NCBI GenBank assembly: GCA_958450325.1
Contig: OY288257.1
Span: forward strand, 32,134,771 to 32,198,770
DNA: 64,000 nucleotides
Source: Agrostemma githago
Lineage: Eukaryota; Streptophyta; Magnoliopsida; Caryophyllales; Caryophyllaceae
Direction: 5' to 3'
Part shown: piece by piece, positions 10,322-22,020 of the stretch
Position numbering within the stretch: position 1 is the stretch's first letter
Layout: each line of letters opens with the position of its first letter
Made by a program: the position numbers and the translations under genes
Notes under the pieces: model-generated
Databases searched by the model: none
What the model was told of the DNA's origin: nothing
What the model saw: only the letters and a program-made list of their open reading frames with translations

Positions 10322-11358
10322 TGTGAGCCTAGTTGAAGGCGGTCTGTCCTGAAGAATACCACGTAATCAAAAATTTTGAACCCAGATCTCGGTATCGAGA
10401 CAACCCGAGCAAGGAAAATGGAACCAGGGAGATTGACTTGAAAGAGATTCGACTAGACGGATGAGAAGCGAGTGCCGTGACTTCTAAGGATGCGGCTATG
10501 TGGGGCCCATTCATGTTCGAAGGGAGGACCATGTGAGATTTCCCCAGACATTAGGCTCGAGTGTCTAGACGGACTTTCCTTTGCAGGGATATGCCCTACA
10601 CAGGTTGGTCATGCCTTTATGAACAAGGCGGACTTGGGATGGGGAAGAAACCCGCGATGTAAGATCGGCGGAGTTTCGACGCTATAGACCCACGATAAAC
10701 TATAAAAAGACTTGACACGCGGACTACGGTAGGTCCTAGAATATGGAGCGTTTTGAAAAGGGTTGAGTTTTGAAAGATTCGGAGGATTATCCTGACTTTT
10801 GAGAATGGCAACACGCCGACAGAACCATATTTTTCGAGTGTTTTGAATTTTGAAATGGACAGCATGCCGGCTAAAACTAGGCTATTTTGAGTCAAATCTT
10901 ATGTCTAAATTTTGGCAGCATTTCGAGTTTTTGGAAATGGTATATTTTAAAAAGATGCATTTTGAAATGACGGTTTTTTGAAAAATGACACGGAAACCTA
11001 GTAGCAAGTAGTCAAACGAGCATTATGACGATTACATGTATGCTTTATACTAAGTCTCGGTCGGTCAAATAAGGTCTATACCAACACCGATGGCTCTTTC
11101 GTAAATCTGGGCGAACTCCCTAAGCCGAATTGAACTTAGAACATACCGTGAAACCCATGCGAATTCAGCCATAGATGTCTTTAGCACACCTATATATGAA
11201 TGCATCGCGGTATAGTGGGATGTCGATCACAAGTAACCGGCCCGGGCAAAATTGGGGTTATGTATGAACCATCGAGCTGAAATGCGCACTTTAGTAACCG
11301 ATCGATTTCTTTTCGAGTCTCACCCTATGAATCTCGATGACAAGTAATACATCAGGTA
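10322..11358 (-). other. Leader (5' UTR) of Tat/Ogre copy 2
   Basis: Matches the leader at 43190-44425 of the 19-kb copy in several blocks ('ggcggtctgtc..gaa.accacgtaatca', 'agtgtctagacggactttcctttg', 'agtctcggtcggtcaaa'). No coding capacity is expected. Confidence 0.65.
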
Positions 11359-11376
11359 TCCCCAGCGGAGTCGCCA
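11359..11376 (-). other. Primer-binding site, Tat/Ogre copy 2
   Basis: The minus strand reads TGGCGACTCCGCTGGGGA, three bases inside the LTR end, and is identical to the PBS at 44426-44443. It fits the 3' end of a plant tRNA-Arg, the primer reported for Ogre-like elements (recall). Confidence 0.75.
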
Positions 11377-11379
11377 AAT

Positions 11380-13999
11380 TGTGGACATTACATAGGTCCA
11401 CCCCGATGCGACCACGCGCGGGTTTAGGTAAGCGAATGAATCTTGTGGTGAGAATGTTCTCGGATTGAAATTTAAATTGAAGTTAGAGTCGCCACCGAAC
11501 GTTTTGGGAGTTCGAACTCATTCGAACCCACTCTATATTTAGGCATATCGCGCACAAAGCACGGCTTGCCTTATAATACTAGAGCTTGTGGGATTCTTCC
11601 CTTTGCATAACGATACCGATGTTGAATTATCGAATATCGTATATCGAATGACTCTCGTTGCCAATGGTTTCGAAAAACCCAAAACCAAAGGTTCTGAGTA
11701 AGGGGTGAAGGTACGTGTTAAGAAGTCCACGAAGGACGCCAAACCCCGCCCGCACATAGCGGCCTCTACTAAGATATTTATAGGTGTTTAAGTACGCGCG
11801 TTATTAAGATAGTGAAAATGTATGACAACCATTGTTTTAGGCTATACATGTGAATTACGTGTTCACTACGCCATTTAATGCACCTTTAGAATTTGTATGA
11901 GTTTAATTTAGCATGCGATGTTCATTTAGAAAGCGTTAAATGCCAAGAAGTGAATTAAATAACTTGAAATCTGATTACAAGTTACATTGGCGGAATACAA
12001 CCCAGAGTTCACAATACGACAAGTAATAATAATATCGAGTTAGAAACAGTGAACGTAAACTATAAACGGGCTCATAAATAGAAACGTAAAAAAAACTATA
12101 ACTCGAATGGTTGGACAGACTCCGACCAGTTATGCATTATGTTGTGTGTAGATCAAGGGATAGATACTCGAGCGCGTGCGCTCGTACGACCTGGAATTCA
12201 GGCGCAGGAAGTCCGATGTCCCAGCCTTCAGGCACATACACTGGGGCGCTTGGATCGACGGTGTTCGGAAACAAAGCGTGATTCTAGCTTGATTCCGAGG
12301 CCTCGAAGTCTCGTCCCGACTTACCCTAGTGAAATTTGGTTGCCTTTACTTATCGAATATCATTTCCGGCGGGGGAGTTGTCGATATAGGATTAATATCG
12401 CGAGACATTCACTCAAATTCGTAAAAGAAGAAACGGCAATAGAATGAAAATGAATATTAAATGTGGCTTTTTAAAGGAAATATGTGATAGGATGACACGC
12501 TTTGACTTACATTACAAGTTTAACTCCCTAGGCGAAACGTGCATCGGTATTTGACTACTTTGAAAGTCTTCGATGCCTTGTTTTCGCCTTGATTGCGTAC
12601 TTGTCCATAATTATCCCGATTTATAATATGAACCGATATGTCGGCCTAAATAAGAATATCAGAGCCTTCTATATCGCGGCCTTATTATCGGGTCTTGTGG
12701 ACCGTACGACGCTCGGATTCACATCATTAGGTTTCATATTAGCCCGATTTTTTGTGACTCCTTATGCATGACGTTTGATTATAGAATCGACATCAAACAT
12801 TTCAGAGTGACGATTATAAGCGACACTGAAAACATACGACAAAGGATTCCACGATCGCGCTATAATTGCAGGTCAGGCGCCTGGGGTGGCGCGACTCAAC
12901 CGTAAGGCGCCAACACCCGTGCGTCCTGTCTGGTAGTTATGCGGACTTTGGGTATAAGCTTTAATGGGATGCGCTCGTTTTAAAAGAAAATCAATTCGGA
13001 TTAAACCATTTGCACAATTCGACATCGATATTGACCGCGGGTCCATGATGTGAGAATTGGCGTCATATCACGTTTATTTCGAATTGATAACGACTTGTCC
13101 TTGTAGGCATTAGTTCTTACGTATCTTGACATCGTTATTTGATCCTTGAGATCTACGAAGCCGATACCGTCATCGGACACCCACTCGAGTCGTGGTAAAA
13201 TAGTTTTAAGTAATTATATGTACACAGTATTAATAAATAGAGCATGAAAAGTGTTTTGGGGTTGACTCGCTTTAAACAACCAAATACGCGGGGTGACGAG
13301 ATAAGCGACCGGTGACGCGAGTGCGATACTCTTGTGTTCGGGTTTCCTTATTTCGTCATCCTTAGTATTCAATACGTAGAAGGACAAGCATTTTATCATT
13401 GAAAAGTTAGTAGTTAGGAGTTAGGAACGAGAAAATAAATGTTAGATGCGAATAAAGAAAATTTTTAGTATAGTTAGTTACGATAATTAAAAGAATTTAG
13501 AGATTAGAAATTTGATTTGGACACCCTCAACCTACATGTCAAATGCTTCAAAATACAGTATCGCAGAGTATCGTCGTAGAGACGGGGAGCGATTCGAGGT
13601 ATAAAGGAAGAGTTAAGGTGTGTTTGGTGCGGTTTTGAGTATGTGTGAAGGAGGTAGCACACTCGCACTTTTGTATTTGGAAATGAGAAAAAAAAAAATG
13701 GAATTTCGACCCTTGAAATGATGTACATGAGGGTGTATTTATAGAGTTTTGCGAAATGCTTCTGATTTTGAAATTTAGGCGCGACAAGGCTAGTGCCTTG
13801 ATATTGAGATACATTACTTGGGCCGCCCCAATTCTAACGGGTTTAGGCGGCAGAAATTGTGCGTATCGAAAGTTGCTAAAAATATGGATTGATATCCGTC
13901 TTAAAGGAGGCAATTTTGGATTTCAATTTTACTTGGGTGGATTGCATATTTGGACGCTTTTGTGGCTTATTATGTTTTTGGGCTTCGACTTTGAATGGG
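11380..13999 (-). repeat. 5' LTR of Tat/Ogre copy 2, interrupted
   Basis: Begins with TGTGGACATTACATAGGTCCACC on the plus strand (the LTR's 3' end), as do the LTRs at 27880 and 44447. It shares 'aagggaaga', 'aaccaaaggttctgagtaaggggt', 'aagtccacgaaggacgcc', 'ccgcccgcacat' and 'gacaccctcaac.tacatg' blocks. It is cut at 14000 before the expected GGGTGTCTACA terminus. Unlike the younger LTRs it lacks CTCGATCGAGT palindromes. Confidence 0.7.
13736..13743 (-). promoter_or_regulatory. LTR TATA box, Tat/Ogre copy 2
   Basis: TATAAATA on the minus strand, in the position equivalent to 29879-29886 and 46459-46466 in the other two LTRs. Confidence 0.5.
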
Positions 14000-14793
14000 T
14001 GTAACGCCCCTATTTATCCAAGAGCCTTATCAAGACATCCCAAATAAATACAGATATCACCACAGCGTCGATAGTATATATCACCACGGAGATTCTACGA
14101 AGTTTGATCCTAATAAAATATTATATATACATTAATATCGATAACGACTTAATCATGACTCATTATTATAATCGGTACCGTGCCTCATGAAATTATACTA
14201 TCCTAATAAACATGCCGACCTCGCTATAATAGACAATAGCAATAATAAAAAAACTACGTGATAATAATACTAGCAAATACTCTATACAAAACAATAACGC
14301 CCTACATCACGCCCACGACTCGAAAACTACGTAACATCATCTCCCTCTCCAAACAACTTGACACATCAACCACAACGATCGACCATAGCGAGAATACCCA
14401 ACGAAAACACAACCCACCAACAACAACTAACTAACGACAATGGCAGGTGACACTTTTAGATGACCACGGGAATAATTTCAAAACTTGAGACAAATGACAG
14501 GTGACATATGCTTATCCAAACTGCAATAATTAATCAAGTAGTTCATTATGTCTTAGGTTCACATAAGTTTTACATTTAGACACTAGCATATGACTTAGGA
14601 CTAACACTCATCCCGTAGACATCATTCATCTCAGCATATGTTACTCATTGACTGATAATTATAACAAAATTCATCACAGTTATACAGGAGCAATTAAGAA
14701 TAACATTTGACTGGTTTACAAAACATGTCTAATTTAAATCTATTACTACCAAATCTGAAAGATGACATCTTGTTTATTACTTAGATGCAACCA
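14000..14793 (+). repeat. Possible LTR start of an unassigned element, truncated
   Basis: TGTAACGCCCC begins abruptly inside the Tat/Ogre LTR and resembles the TGTAACACCC start of many plant gypsy LTRs, including family X (41113, minus). The following ~790 bp have no gene and no clear match elsewhere in the window. They are cut by the LTR of element B at 14794. Confidence 0.35.
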
Positions 14794-15894
14794 TGATGGT
14801 AGGATTTGTCGTCGATCCTAACACCAAATAAACCAACTAAACCTAGTGGGTAGCTAGGGTAAGTCGGGTCGTGTCCACGGAGACGGTATTGTAAAGTTTA
14901 GACTAGGTTGATCTAAAAACGAGACTAGGCTACCAAGACAAACACAAAGAAGATAATAATTGGTAAACTATGGTGGTTGGAGATGAAGAAAGTGGACTAA
15001 CAATGAAGTAGCTATAACAAGACTAAAAGAAATAACTAGAGACTAACCAAACAATGAAACTAGAGAAATGACAACTAACTAGGAGGATGAATCAATAAGA
15101 AAGGGAGTAGGGTTAGGTCGGGTTCTTAAGTGTAGAAGGGTAATTGGGTGGTCAAGGGTGTAGGTGTTTCCTAGTTGCTAGAGTCGGTTTGCGCTCTCGC
15201 GTCTAAACCTAGGTCAAGGTCGGTTCGCGGTCTCGCGTCTAAACCTAAGTCCGCACTCTCGTGTCTAAGACTATACCCGAACACAATCACACACTAGCCA
15301 AACAATGGGAAGATGAGAACAAGTATGAAAAGTATTGGCCACTACTACCCACACAAGCAATTCAACAAACACATGGTCCAATATGTGTCTAGCAACAAAG
15401 GATTCCCCTTTACCCCTAATCAAACCCTAATCACCCATAATCCACACCTAATCCCCCTACTAACCCCACAAGGAGACTACTCACTCATTATCAAGATGAA
15501 ACTAACATGAACAAGAGAAATCAATATAAACATCCAAACATCCATTAAGAACAAACAAGAACAATGAACAAATAGTAAAGATTCAAACATGATTAAATAA
15601 ACAAAGAACAAGAGTAAGGAAGAGAAGAAGATTATACCAAACTAACAAGGATGAAAGAGATGAAAACTTGCATTAATAAGAAACCCAAACAAATCTCCAA
15701 GGTTGTCAAGCTTGGAAGAATCTTCAAGAATCCCTTAATACAAGGCTAATTAAACTAGATTAAACTAGGATTAACAAAAGGTTAAAGGAAGATTAAGCTA
15801 ATAAGAGGAACACTAATCTAGGGTTATGAATGTTCAAGAGAGGCCTAAGAGAGTCTAGGCTAATGTAAGATGTTTAAACAATACAAGGGGGAAG

Positions 15895-15902
15895 TATTTA
15901 TA
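15895..15902 (-). promoter_or_regulatory. LTR TATA box, element B
   Basis: TATAAATA on the minus strand, about 55 bp downstream (in element sense) of the palindrome cluster. Confidence 0.55.
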
Positions 15903-15956
15903 AGGTTACAAGAATGAAGGAGGAGAAAAGAAACAAATGCGGGCTACAACTCACTC

Positions 15957-16108
15957 ATCACGCCCGGGACGAATCGGTCCCGCACGGGACGAGACGGTCC
16001 CGACTGGGACGAGTTGCTTCTCGGCCGAGACGGGCTCTAAACAGCAGCAGCTCCATTTGCACACTCCTTCCCGGTCGGGAAGGCATTATCCCGCCCGGGA
16101 AGGACCTT
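15957..16108 (-). repeat. Palindrome cluster upstream of the LTR TATA box (element B)
   Basis: Six degenerate units: CGCCCGGGACG, TCCCGCACGGGACG, TCCCGACTGGGACG, TCTCGGCCGAGACG, TCCCGGTCGGGAAG and TCCCGCCCGGGAAG. Several keep perfect self-complementarity although the core differs (TCTCGGCCGAGA, TCCCGCCCGGGA nearly). Confidence 0.75.
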
Positions 16109-16282
16109 GTAGGCCTCCATTATGATCTTTTTGGTCCCTCCTTGCTTCTCATGGGCTTCCCATCGATTCTAGAAGAACTAGAAGAAGCATAAGTAGCCCA
16201 TAAACCGCTCCTAAGGAGCGGTTCCACAAGGAAAACGGGACCAAAACACCACAAATTAGGCACTACAAACTACACTTATCAA

Positions 16283-16295
16283 CTCCCCCACACTT
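16283..16295 (-). other. 3' polypurine tract, element B
   Basis: The minus strand reads AAGTGTGGGGGAG followed by T and the LTR start, identical to C and D. Confidence 0.75.
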
Positions 16296-18345
16296 AACCC
16301 TTACTCGCCCTCGAGTAAGCACAAACTAACTACTAAACTAGCCGAGCGGGTATTAACGCACCCCGCGCCCTTTCAACTCACGCGAGTACACTTAGAGGAA
16401 AAGTATACTCCGCAAGGCAAGTAAGGTCTTGCGACAAAACTGTGGATGCAACCGGACACAAAACACATAAAACCAACAAACATACAAACAAACAAATAAT
16501 CGGTTGCACCCAAAAGGAAACAAATAACGCTTCCCTCAAACAAGAGGTGAAAGAAGCACCGGTTTAGGACATCGAGGAAAGTGACAACGTTCCCAAGCTA
16601 ATCATACAAATCGAGATGAACTAAACCCTAATTGTATGATAACAAAGCAATAAAAACATTGGTAACTTACCTAGTTCCTCCTAACCTTCTAAGAACGTAC
16701 TACGGGACGATCGGCGGGATGGAACAAGGATGAACCATGGTGTTAGTCGACACTGTAGGTAAGTGAGACCCCGCCCCCTTTAGCGATGAGCCAAGAGGGT
16801 CGTCCCAAGTTCAAAACCGCTCAACTAATCCAAGTAAAAAGGTGGATAGGTTTGCAAAATGAGGGAAGACCGATCATTACCGCTATCATCCTTTCTAGGG
16901 ACTCGGTCCTTTGGTAGGCTCTTCACGGTAACGATCGGAAAAAGGGCTTATTTTTGAGATGTGGGGATTCTTTTTGTGAGGCGGTTTTCTTTTGGCATTT
17001 TTCTGTCTTTTGCATTTTTGCTTTGTTTGTTTTGCTATGCCATTTCTTTTTCATCTTTTGTATTTTCTTTTTGGCTTTTTGTGCCTTTTCTTTTTCTTCA
17101 ATCTTTTCTTTCTTTCATTTTCTTTCATTTTCTTTTCTTTTCCCTTTTGGCTTGATTTGAGTTATAGGCATTTCTTTTTTTTGCAACTAAGAAAGAGGAT
17201 TTCAATAATTTGCAACTTTATTTTGTGGAAATGTGTAGAAGGTAGGGAAATGGGTAAGTCGGGGGTCGCGATCCCTCTTCAAACCCACAAAAAGGTGGAA
17301 AACTTGGACTAATCAAACAATCTTAAACATGGTCACCTGAAGGACGGGACTCGGCAACCAAGGCCTTTTCACACCGTGGGTGGTCATAATGGTCAAAATG
17401 CAAATCCCGTAGTAAATCTCTAGTAAGCTAGGTGGACTCAGGTAAGAAACGAACGAAATCATTGATTTAGGGTCATTCTACTAGACTAAAGTCCAAGACT
17501 CGATTCATACTACTAGAAAAGGAAAGTAAACACTTGCACACTAGCCTCAAAACCGGGTTTTCGAAAACCTTTTTGCACACTAGACACAACTACACACACA
17601 AAACAAAGTCTCGACAAAAATGAACGAAAAAGAGACAAAAGGCAACAAAACAAAACAAAATAAAACAAACACATAAACAAAACAAAACACCACCTCGAAC
17701 TTCCAAACAAGTCACCAAATCAACCACAAATATGCACAAAGCTCCACCCGAGCACACAACATCACAATCTCCTCCAAACTCCACAAGAGGCAAAGGGGAA
17801 AAAGGGATAAAAGATGTTACCGGATGTCTTGAAAGCTCTCCAAAGCTATCGGTGATCTAAGCAACCTATAAGGAAAAAGGTAGGCAAAACACGCACAACA
17901 CAACAAATATACGACATAATGACACAAAAGGAAAACACACAAAAGAAAATCTTTTAGATTTTTGTGAAAAAATTTCAAATTTTTAGGGGTTTTTTTCAAG
18001 ATTTTTCGAAAAACTACCAAAATAAAACTAACTACGATAGAATATCGCTCCCCCTCACTTAAACCGAGCAATGTTTTCATGCTCGATCGTAGTGTGTGGA
18101 AACACTAAAGAAAAGAAAAGAAACTATGAAAATAAAGCTAAAAATCAAAAATAAAGCGGTGAATACGGTAGAGTGTGTCTGGCCGGGGTGTAGTCAAGTC
18201 ACCATGGGCCGAGACGAGAAAAAGATATGGAAGGTGGGAAGAAATAAAAATAAAGAAATAAAAGGGAATGGGAGGGGGGGGACTAGGTGTAATCAAGTCA
18301 CCTAGCCCGGATTCCGCCCAAATCCGACTAATTCCTACTAAAGGA
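16296..18345 (-). other. Conserved non-coding 3' internal region, element B
   Basis: Reverse complement of the block found in A, C and D. No gene. It includes the PPT duplicate (18048-18060, AAGTGAGGGGGAG on the minus strand, one mismatch) and the ttttcgaaaacccgg palindrome near 17560. The sequence between here and element C (18346-18487) is unassigned; it contains repeated 'gaatagtg/gaacagtg' motifs. Confidence 0.7.
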
Positions 18346-18828
18346 AAAATAAAAATAAAATCTTTACATATTAAAAGAAAAATTCTGCCAAAAATTCTGC
18401 CTTAGGAATAGTGTGCCTCTTATGAATAGTGCCTCTCCTTAGGAACAGTGATTCGATGGTGAACAGTGCCTTTCTCGATCTGCCTTTTGATAAGTGTCAT
18501 TTGTAGTGCCTATTTTGTAGTATTTTGGTCCCATTTTCCTTGTAGAATCGCTCCTTGGGAGCGGTTTAGGGGCTTCTTATGCTTCCTTTAGTTCGTTTCA
18601 GGTTCCGGAGACCGATTTGGAAGAGTTGGAGCGATTCCGACTCAATACATACACATTTTGGAGCCAACGGAGTAGAGGAACGATGACTCGATGCCTTGGA
18701 ATCGACCCCGAGACCTTGGGACCCAATCCCGAGCCTCCGAGACCCGATCCCGAGTCCCGAAAATCGGTGGGAAGCCCATGAGAGGCAAGGAAGGACCAAA
18801 GAGCTCTTAAGGGAGGCCTACAAAGACC

Positions 18829-18955
18829 CATCCCGTTCGGGATGAAGGAGGAACGAAGTGCAGCTACTGGGGGCTGTTCCGGATCGGGAACATAAAATCC
18901 CGATCGGGAATTCCCATAATTCCGATCGGGAATTTCATTCCAGACCGGGAAAAGC
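18829..18955 (+). repeat. Palindrome cluster, 5' LTR of element C
   Basis: Units TCCCGTTCGGGATG, TTCCGGATCGGGAA, TCCCGATCGGGAA, TTCCGATCGGGAA and CAGACCGGGAA. The 3' LTR has a different set: an extra TCCCGTCCGGGATG, and one unit fewer further on. Confidence 0.8.
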
Positions 18956-19005
18956 TCCAGCTCGCCCGCCTTCAATTCTTTTCTTCTCCTTTTCATTTGT
19001 GACCC

Positions 19006-19013
19006 TTTATATA
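19006..19013 (+). promoter_or_regulatory. LTR TATA box, element C 5' LTR
   Basis: TTTATATA about 50 bp after the palindrome cluster. The 3' LTR equivalent, TATATATA, is at 24998-25005. Confidence 0.6.
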
Positions 19014-20069
19014 CTCTTCCCTTGTTATGTAAAGCATATGCACTTCATTAGACATAAAACCCTAGACTACTTTACGTTAGATTAGATTAGATTAGTGTAG
19101 ATTAGTCGGTAATTAGTAGTTAATCATAGATTAGTACTTGTATTAAGGGAATTCTTCAAGATCTTCTCCAAGCTTGACAACCTTGGATGTTTGTTTTGGG
19201 TTTTTTTCATTAATGCAAGTTTTGTTCTTTCTTCTTCCTCTAGTTTGGTACAATCCTCTCCTTTTCCTCTTTAATCTTGTTTATGTTGTTCATGTTTGAG
19301 CCTTTGTTATTGTTAGTTTCTTAATGTGTGTTTGGTTTCTTAGGTTAGATCTTCTTGTTAGTTTTAGTTATAGTTTGATTATGTTAGAGTAGTGTTCTTG
19401 GTAGGGTTAGTAGGGTGATTAGGGTGTTAATTGGGTGATTAAGGGTTGGTTAGAGATGTTGGTGGAAGATTTGGGTTTCCTCTTGTTTGATGCACATCAC
19501 ATGTTTGTTGAATTGCTTGAATGACTAAGTATGTACGAATTCTTGTTTTCTTGCCTTTCTTTCGTGGGTACTAGTTTGTTTGTGGGTTCAGTCCCCTCAT
19601 TAAGTTGCAAGAGCCCGGTGAGGACAACCCCTAGGCCGGTCTAAGTTGCGAGAGCCCGGATTCGACCTAGGACCATAGCGCGCTAGGACCCCGTTTGTGT
19701 TTTGTATCGCCGAGATGGGTTTTAGGTGGAACCTCTAGGTGAGTCTAAGATGCGAGAGCCCGGACCAACCTAGATTACCCTACTACCTCCTTCACTCTAG
19801 TCCTCCCTCGACCATTCCGTTACCCCTTTGACCCCGACCTAATCCTTGCCCGTTTTCCTTAGTTGTTCTTCTTAGTCCTAGTCTAGCCTTCTCCCCCTCT
19901 ATCATTCTTTAGTGTAGCTCGTTGACTTAGTCTAGTATTTGGGACGACCTAGTCTAGACGCCTCTTACCGTCCCCGTGGATTCGACCCGACTTACCCTAT
20001 CTACCCTAGTTAGGTTAGCCGGTTATATTATTGTTGGCTAGGGACGTGACGAATCCCTTACCATCAATT

Positions 20070-20087
20070 TGGCGCCGTTGCCGGGGA
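20070..20087 (+). other. Primer-binding site (tRNA-Asp type), element C
   Basis: TGGCGCCGTTGCCGGGGA, three bases after the LTR end, is complementary to the 3' end of plant tRNA-Asp. It is the usual PBS of Athila and related non-autonomous elements. Confidence 0.85.
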
Positions 20088-20320
20088 CGGTGCTAGTTTG
20101 GACTTCGTTATCCTATTTGCTTGACTTAGTATTTGTGTTTGTGTTTTCTTTTTCTTTTTGGTTACTTTGCTTCTTGTGTGTGTGCGGTTTATTTTTCTCT
20201 TGTCTAGTTCCCAAAAAGCACTAGACTTCTCACGTTTGTTCTTAGTCTACAGTTTGTGCTTAGAGGTGGTGATTATCTTCTTCTTGCAACTCAGAGCCGC
20301 TTAAACGGACGGTTGCTAGA

Positions 20321-21502
20321 ATGAGTGGTTTCCAACCGGGTATGGACTACGATTTTCGAGCAAGCATGGGGTTTGATTTAAACTCCACACACTCGGGAGC
20401 CGATATGAGCTACCACTCTTCTTCCTTGAACCAAAGCTATGACATGACGTCCCCCTACCATGATCAAGCTTCTTGGGGTAATCAAGATGGGTATGATCCT
20501 CAAGAGTATGAATATGGCTACCAACAAGTGAATGATTATCACTCCTACGACCATGGTGGCTATTACTCGAGTTATGATTATGAACCCACCATGTTCAATC
20601 AAGATTCACTATATGGAAGCCAATACCCCCAAGACCCGCATATTACCCTCCACCCCAACCACAATATGAACCCTATGACCCACAATACCACCAATCATCC
20701 CAACCTTGCTACCAACAATATGATGCCCCACCCCTTGGGCATCATCAAGATTTTCATGGAGCTTTACAAGACTCCAATGACCACCAATCGCTAAACTTGG
20801 AGTTGCATCAATCGATTCTTCAAATGCAACCGACAAGAAATGGCCATCCAAACGAAAAAGAATTATGAACTCTTGGCCAAGCTCCAAAGGGAATTTGAAG
20901 AACTTCAATCGTCTACCCAAAAAGAGACGAATGAGGAGATAACTCTTGGTGAAGGCAACATTGGTGAGGAATTGGAAGAGGATAGTGAGTGGGATGGTTT
21001 GGTGGATTTTGTAGAGTTGTTGGGTGAGATTGTTAGCCTCGAGTTGCCCATGTCTGAGAATGAGACTACGCATCGAGAGCCCCTTATTTGTACACCGGGA
21101 GATAGCTTGGAAGAGATTGAAACCGCCGGTAGAAGTTTCGATTCTCCTCTCCAAGATGATGTGGGGCCGAATGATGAAGATGGGGAACCACAACTTGAGG
21201 AAAGTGTGGGGGTGTGCAATGAAGAGATGAGGCCAAAACCGCTTTTTGTGCCTCGATTCTTGGAGATGAAGCTTGCTTGTGATTGGAGGCAATGCTTAGG
21301 GAAGAAGAGATCGGTGAAGCTCGTAGGATGGAGAGACCCCGGTGACTACTATGAATATGATGTCGGGTCTTGGGAATCCTACTTCTTGCCTCCTCCTTGG
21401 AGGCCGTGGAGGTCGGTTAAGCTCGAGCGCTTTTTGGGCCTTCACTACGATGTCGGTAGCGCGTTCGACTTGCTCCTCCATGCCCTTGAGGGCTACGGTT
21501 GA
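20321..21502 (+). pseudogene. Element-C-specific Tyr/Gln/Pro-rich ORF with two compensating frameshifts
   Basis: An ATG at 20321 opens a frame rich in Y, S, D and Q (MSGFQPGMDYDFRASMGFDL...). Around 20,625 the coding-like signal moves to another frame (YYPPPQPQYEPYDPQYHQ). It returns to the first frame by about 20,865 and runs as an acidic protein (KLQREFEELQSSTQKE, EELEEDSEWDGLVDF) to a stop at 21502. The last residues, FDLLLHALEGYG, resemble the FDLFLRALDGDG end of Gag-protease in element D, and the following non-coding DNA is homologous. No capsid, zinc knuckle or protease motif is seen. Function is unknown; as it stands the protein is interrupted. Confidence 0.6.
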
Positions 21503-21835
21503 AGAATGGAGTCCACCATCCTAGGTTTGACGGAGTTCCTAAAAGAACCGTCATGTTGTATATTCCCCTCCTCTCTTCTTTAGAGTACTCGTGCTTGTAA
21601 TTGTGTTTTATCTCTTGATTTTGGTAGTTTTGTGATATTCTTGTAATTGATTTGGTATTTTGATGAGCGATGTGAGGGAGTGAATTTGATGTTTTGTTTG
21701 AGTTTATTGTGATAGGTGAAGTGAAGGTGACTCCTAGGAAGGAGTAGTTGATGATGGAGTTTGGTTTGCGAGCGAGGAAGTCGGTTTTTGAAGCTTATGA
21801 TAAGCTTTTGGGCTTGGGGAAGCAAAGAAGACTCA

Positions 21836-22020
21836 TTCCGACCGGGAAGAGGGCTTCCCGACCGGGAAGGATGAATAATCCCGACCGGGAAGGAGCCATC
21901 CCGATCGGGATGAAGGTGCTGAAAATCGGATTCACTGGAGTGCGTTCCTGACCGGGACAAGGGCTTCCCGATCGGGAAGGTTTCATCAACCCGATCGGGA
22001 CCATTCCTCCCGACCGGGAT
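21836..22020 (+). repeat. Post-ORF palindrome cluster, element C
   Basis: Eight units of CCGACCGGGA/CCCGATCGGGA spaced about 18-35 bp, with one ~45-bp gap (21911-21948). This is the same motif as in the LTR cluster and stands at the same place as 55882-56072 in element D. Confidence 0.85.

Larger units (their letters stand above)
9997..13999 (-). mobile_element. Truncated Tat/Ogre-type element, copy 2 (gag start, leader, PBS, LTR)
   Basis: On the minus strand this contains most of an LTR (11380-13999), a PBS, a ~1-kb leader and the first third of gag, parallel to 42860-46969 of the 19-kb copy. It is older: LTR and leader match only in blocks, and gag carries a frameshift. It is cut at 9996/9997 by a family-X LTR inserted in gag and at 13999/14000 by another insertion inside the LTR. 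No pol remains. Confidence 0.8.
14794..16281 (-). repeat. 3' LTR of element B
   Basis: Plus-strand ends TGATGGTAGG...ACTTATCA, i.e. TGATAAGT...ACCATCA on the minus strand, 1,488 bp. It contains the same blocks as LTR A (e.g. the 'gcggtctcgcgtctaaacct' repeats near 15200 and the terminal 'gtaagtcgggtcgtgtccacggagacg'). Confidence 0.85.
14794..18345 (-). mobile_element. Athila-type element B, 3' part, minus strand
   Basis: Reverse complement of the A/C/D layout: LTR (14794-16281), PPT, then the conserved non-coding 3' internal block (16296-18345), ending near the 'gtcggatttgggcggaatccgggctaggtgacttgattacac' motif. Everything further 5' (gag, PBS, other LTR) is missing, so it was truncated before or during later insertions. 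The 5 bp left of the LTR are AACCA; no partner is available on the right. Confidence 0.85.
18488..20066 (+). repeat. 5' LTR of element C
   Basis: TGATAAGTGTCATTTG...CCCTTACCATCA, 1,579 bp. It is nearly identical to the 3' LTR except for scattered substitutions and indels concentrated in the palindrome cluster (18829-18955). The TATA box is at 19006-19013 (TTTATATA). Confidence 0.92.

Noticed and set aside
21836..22020. CRISPR-like array (short repeats with spacers)
   Set aside because: Repeats are 10-12-bp palindromes with irregular short spacers inside plant retroelements; no cas genes and a eukaryotic context.
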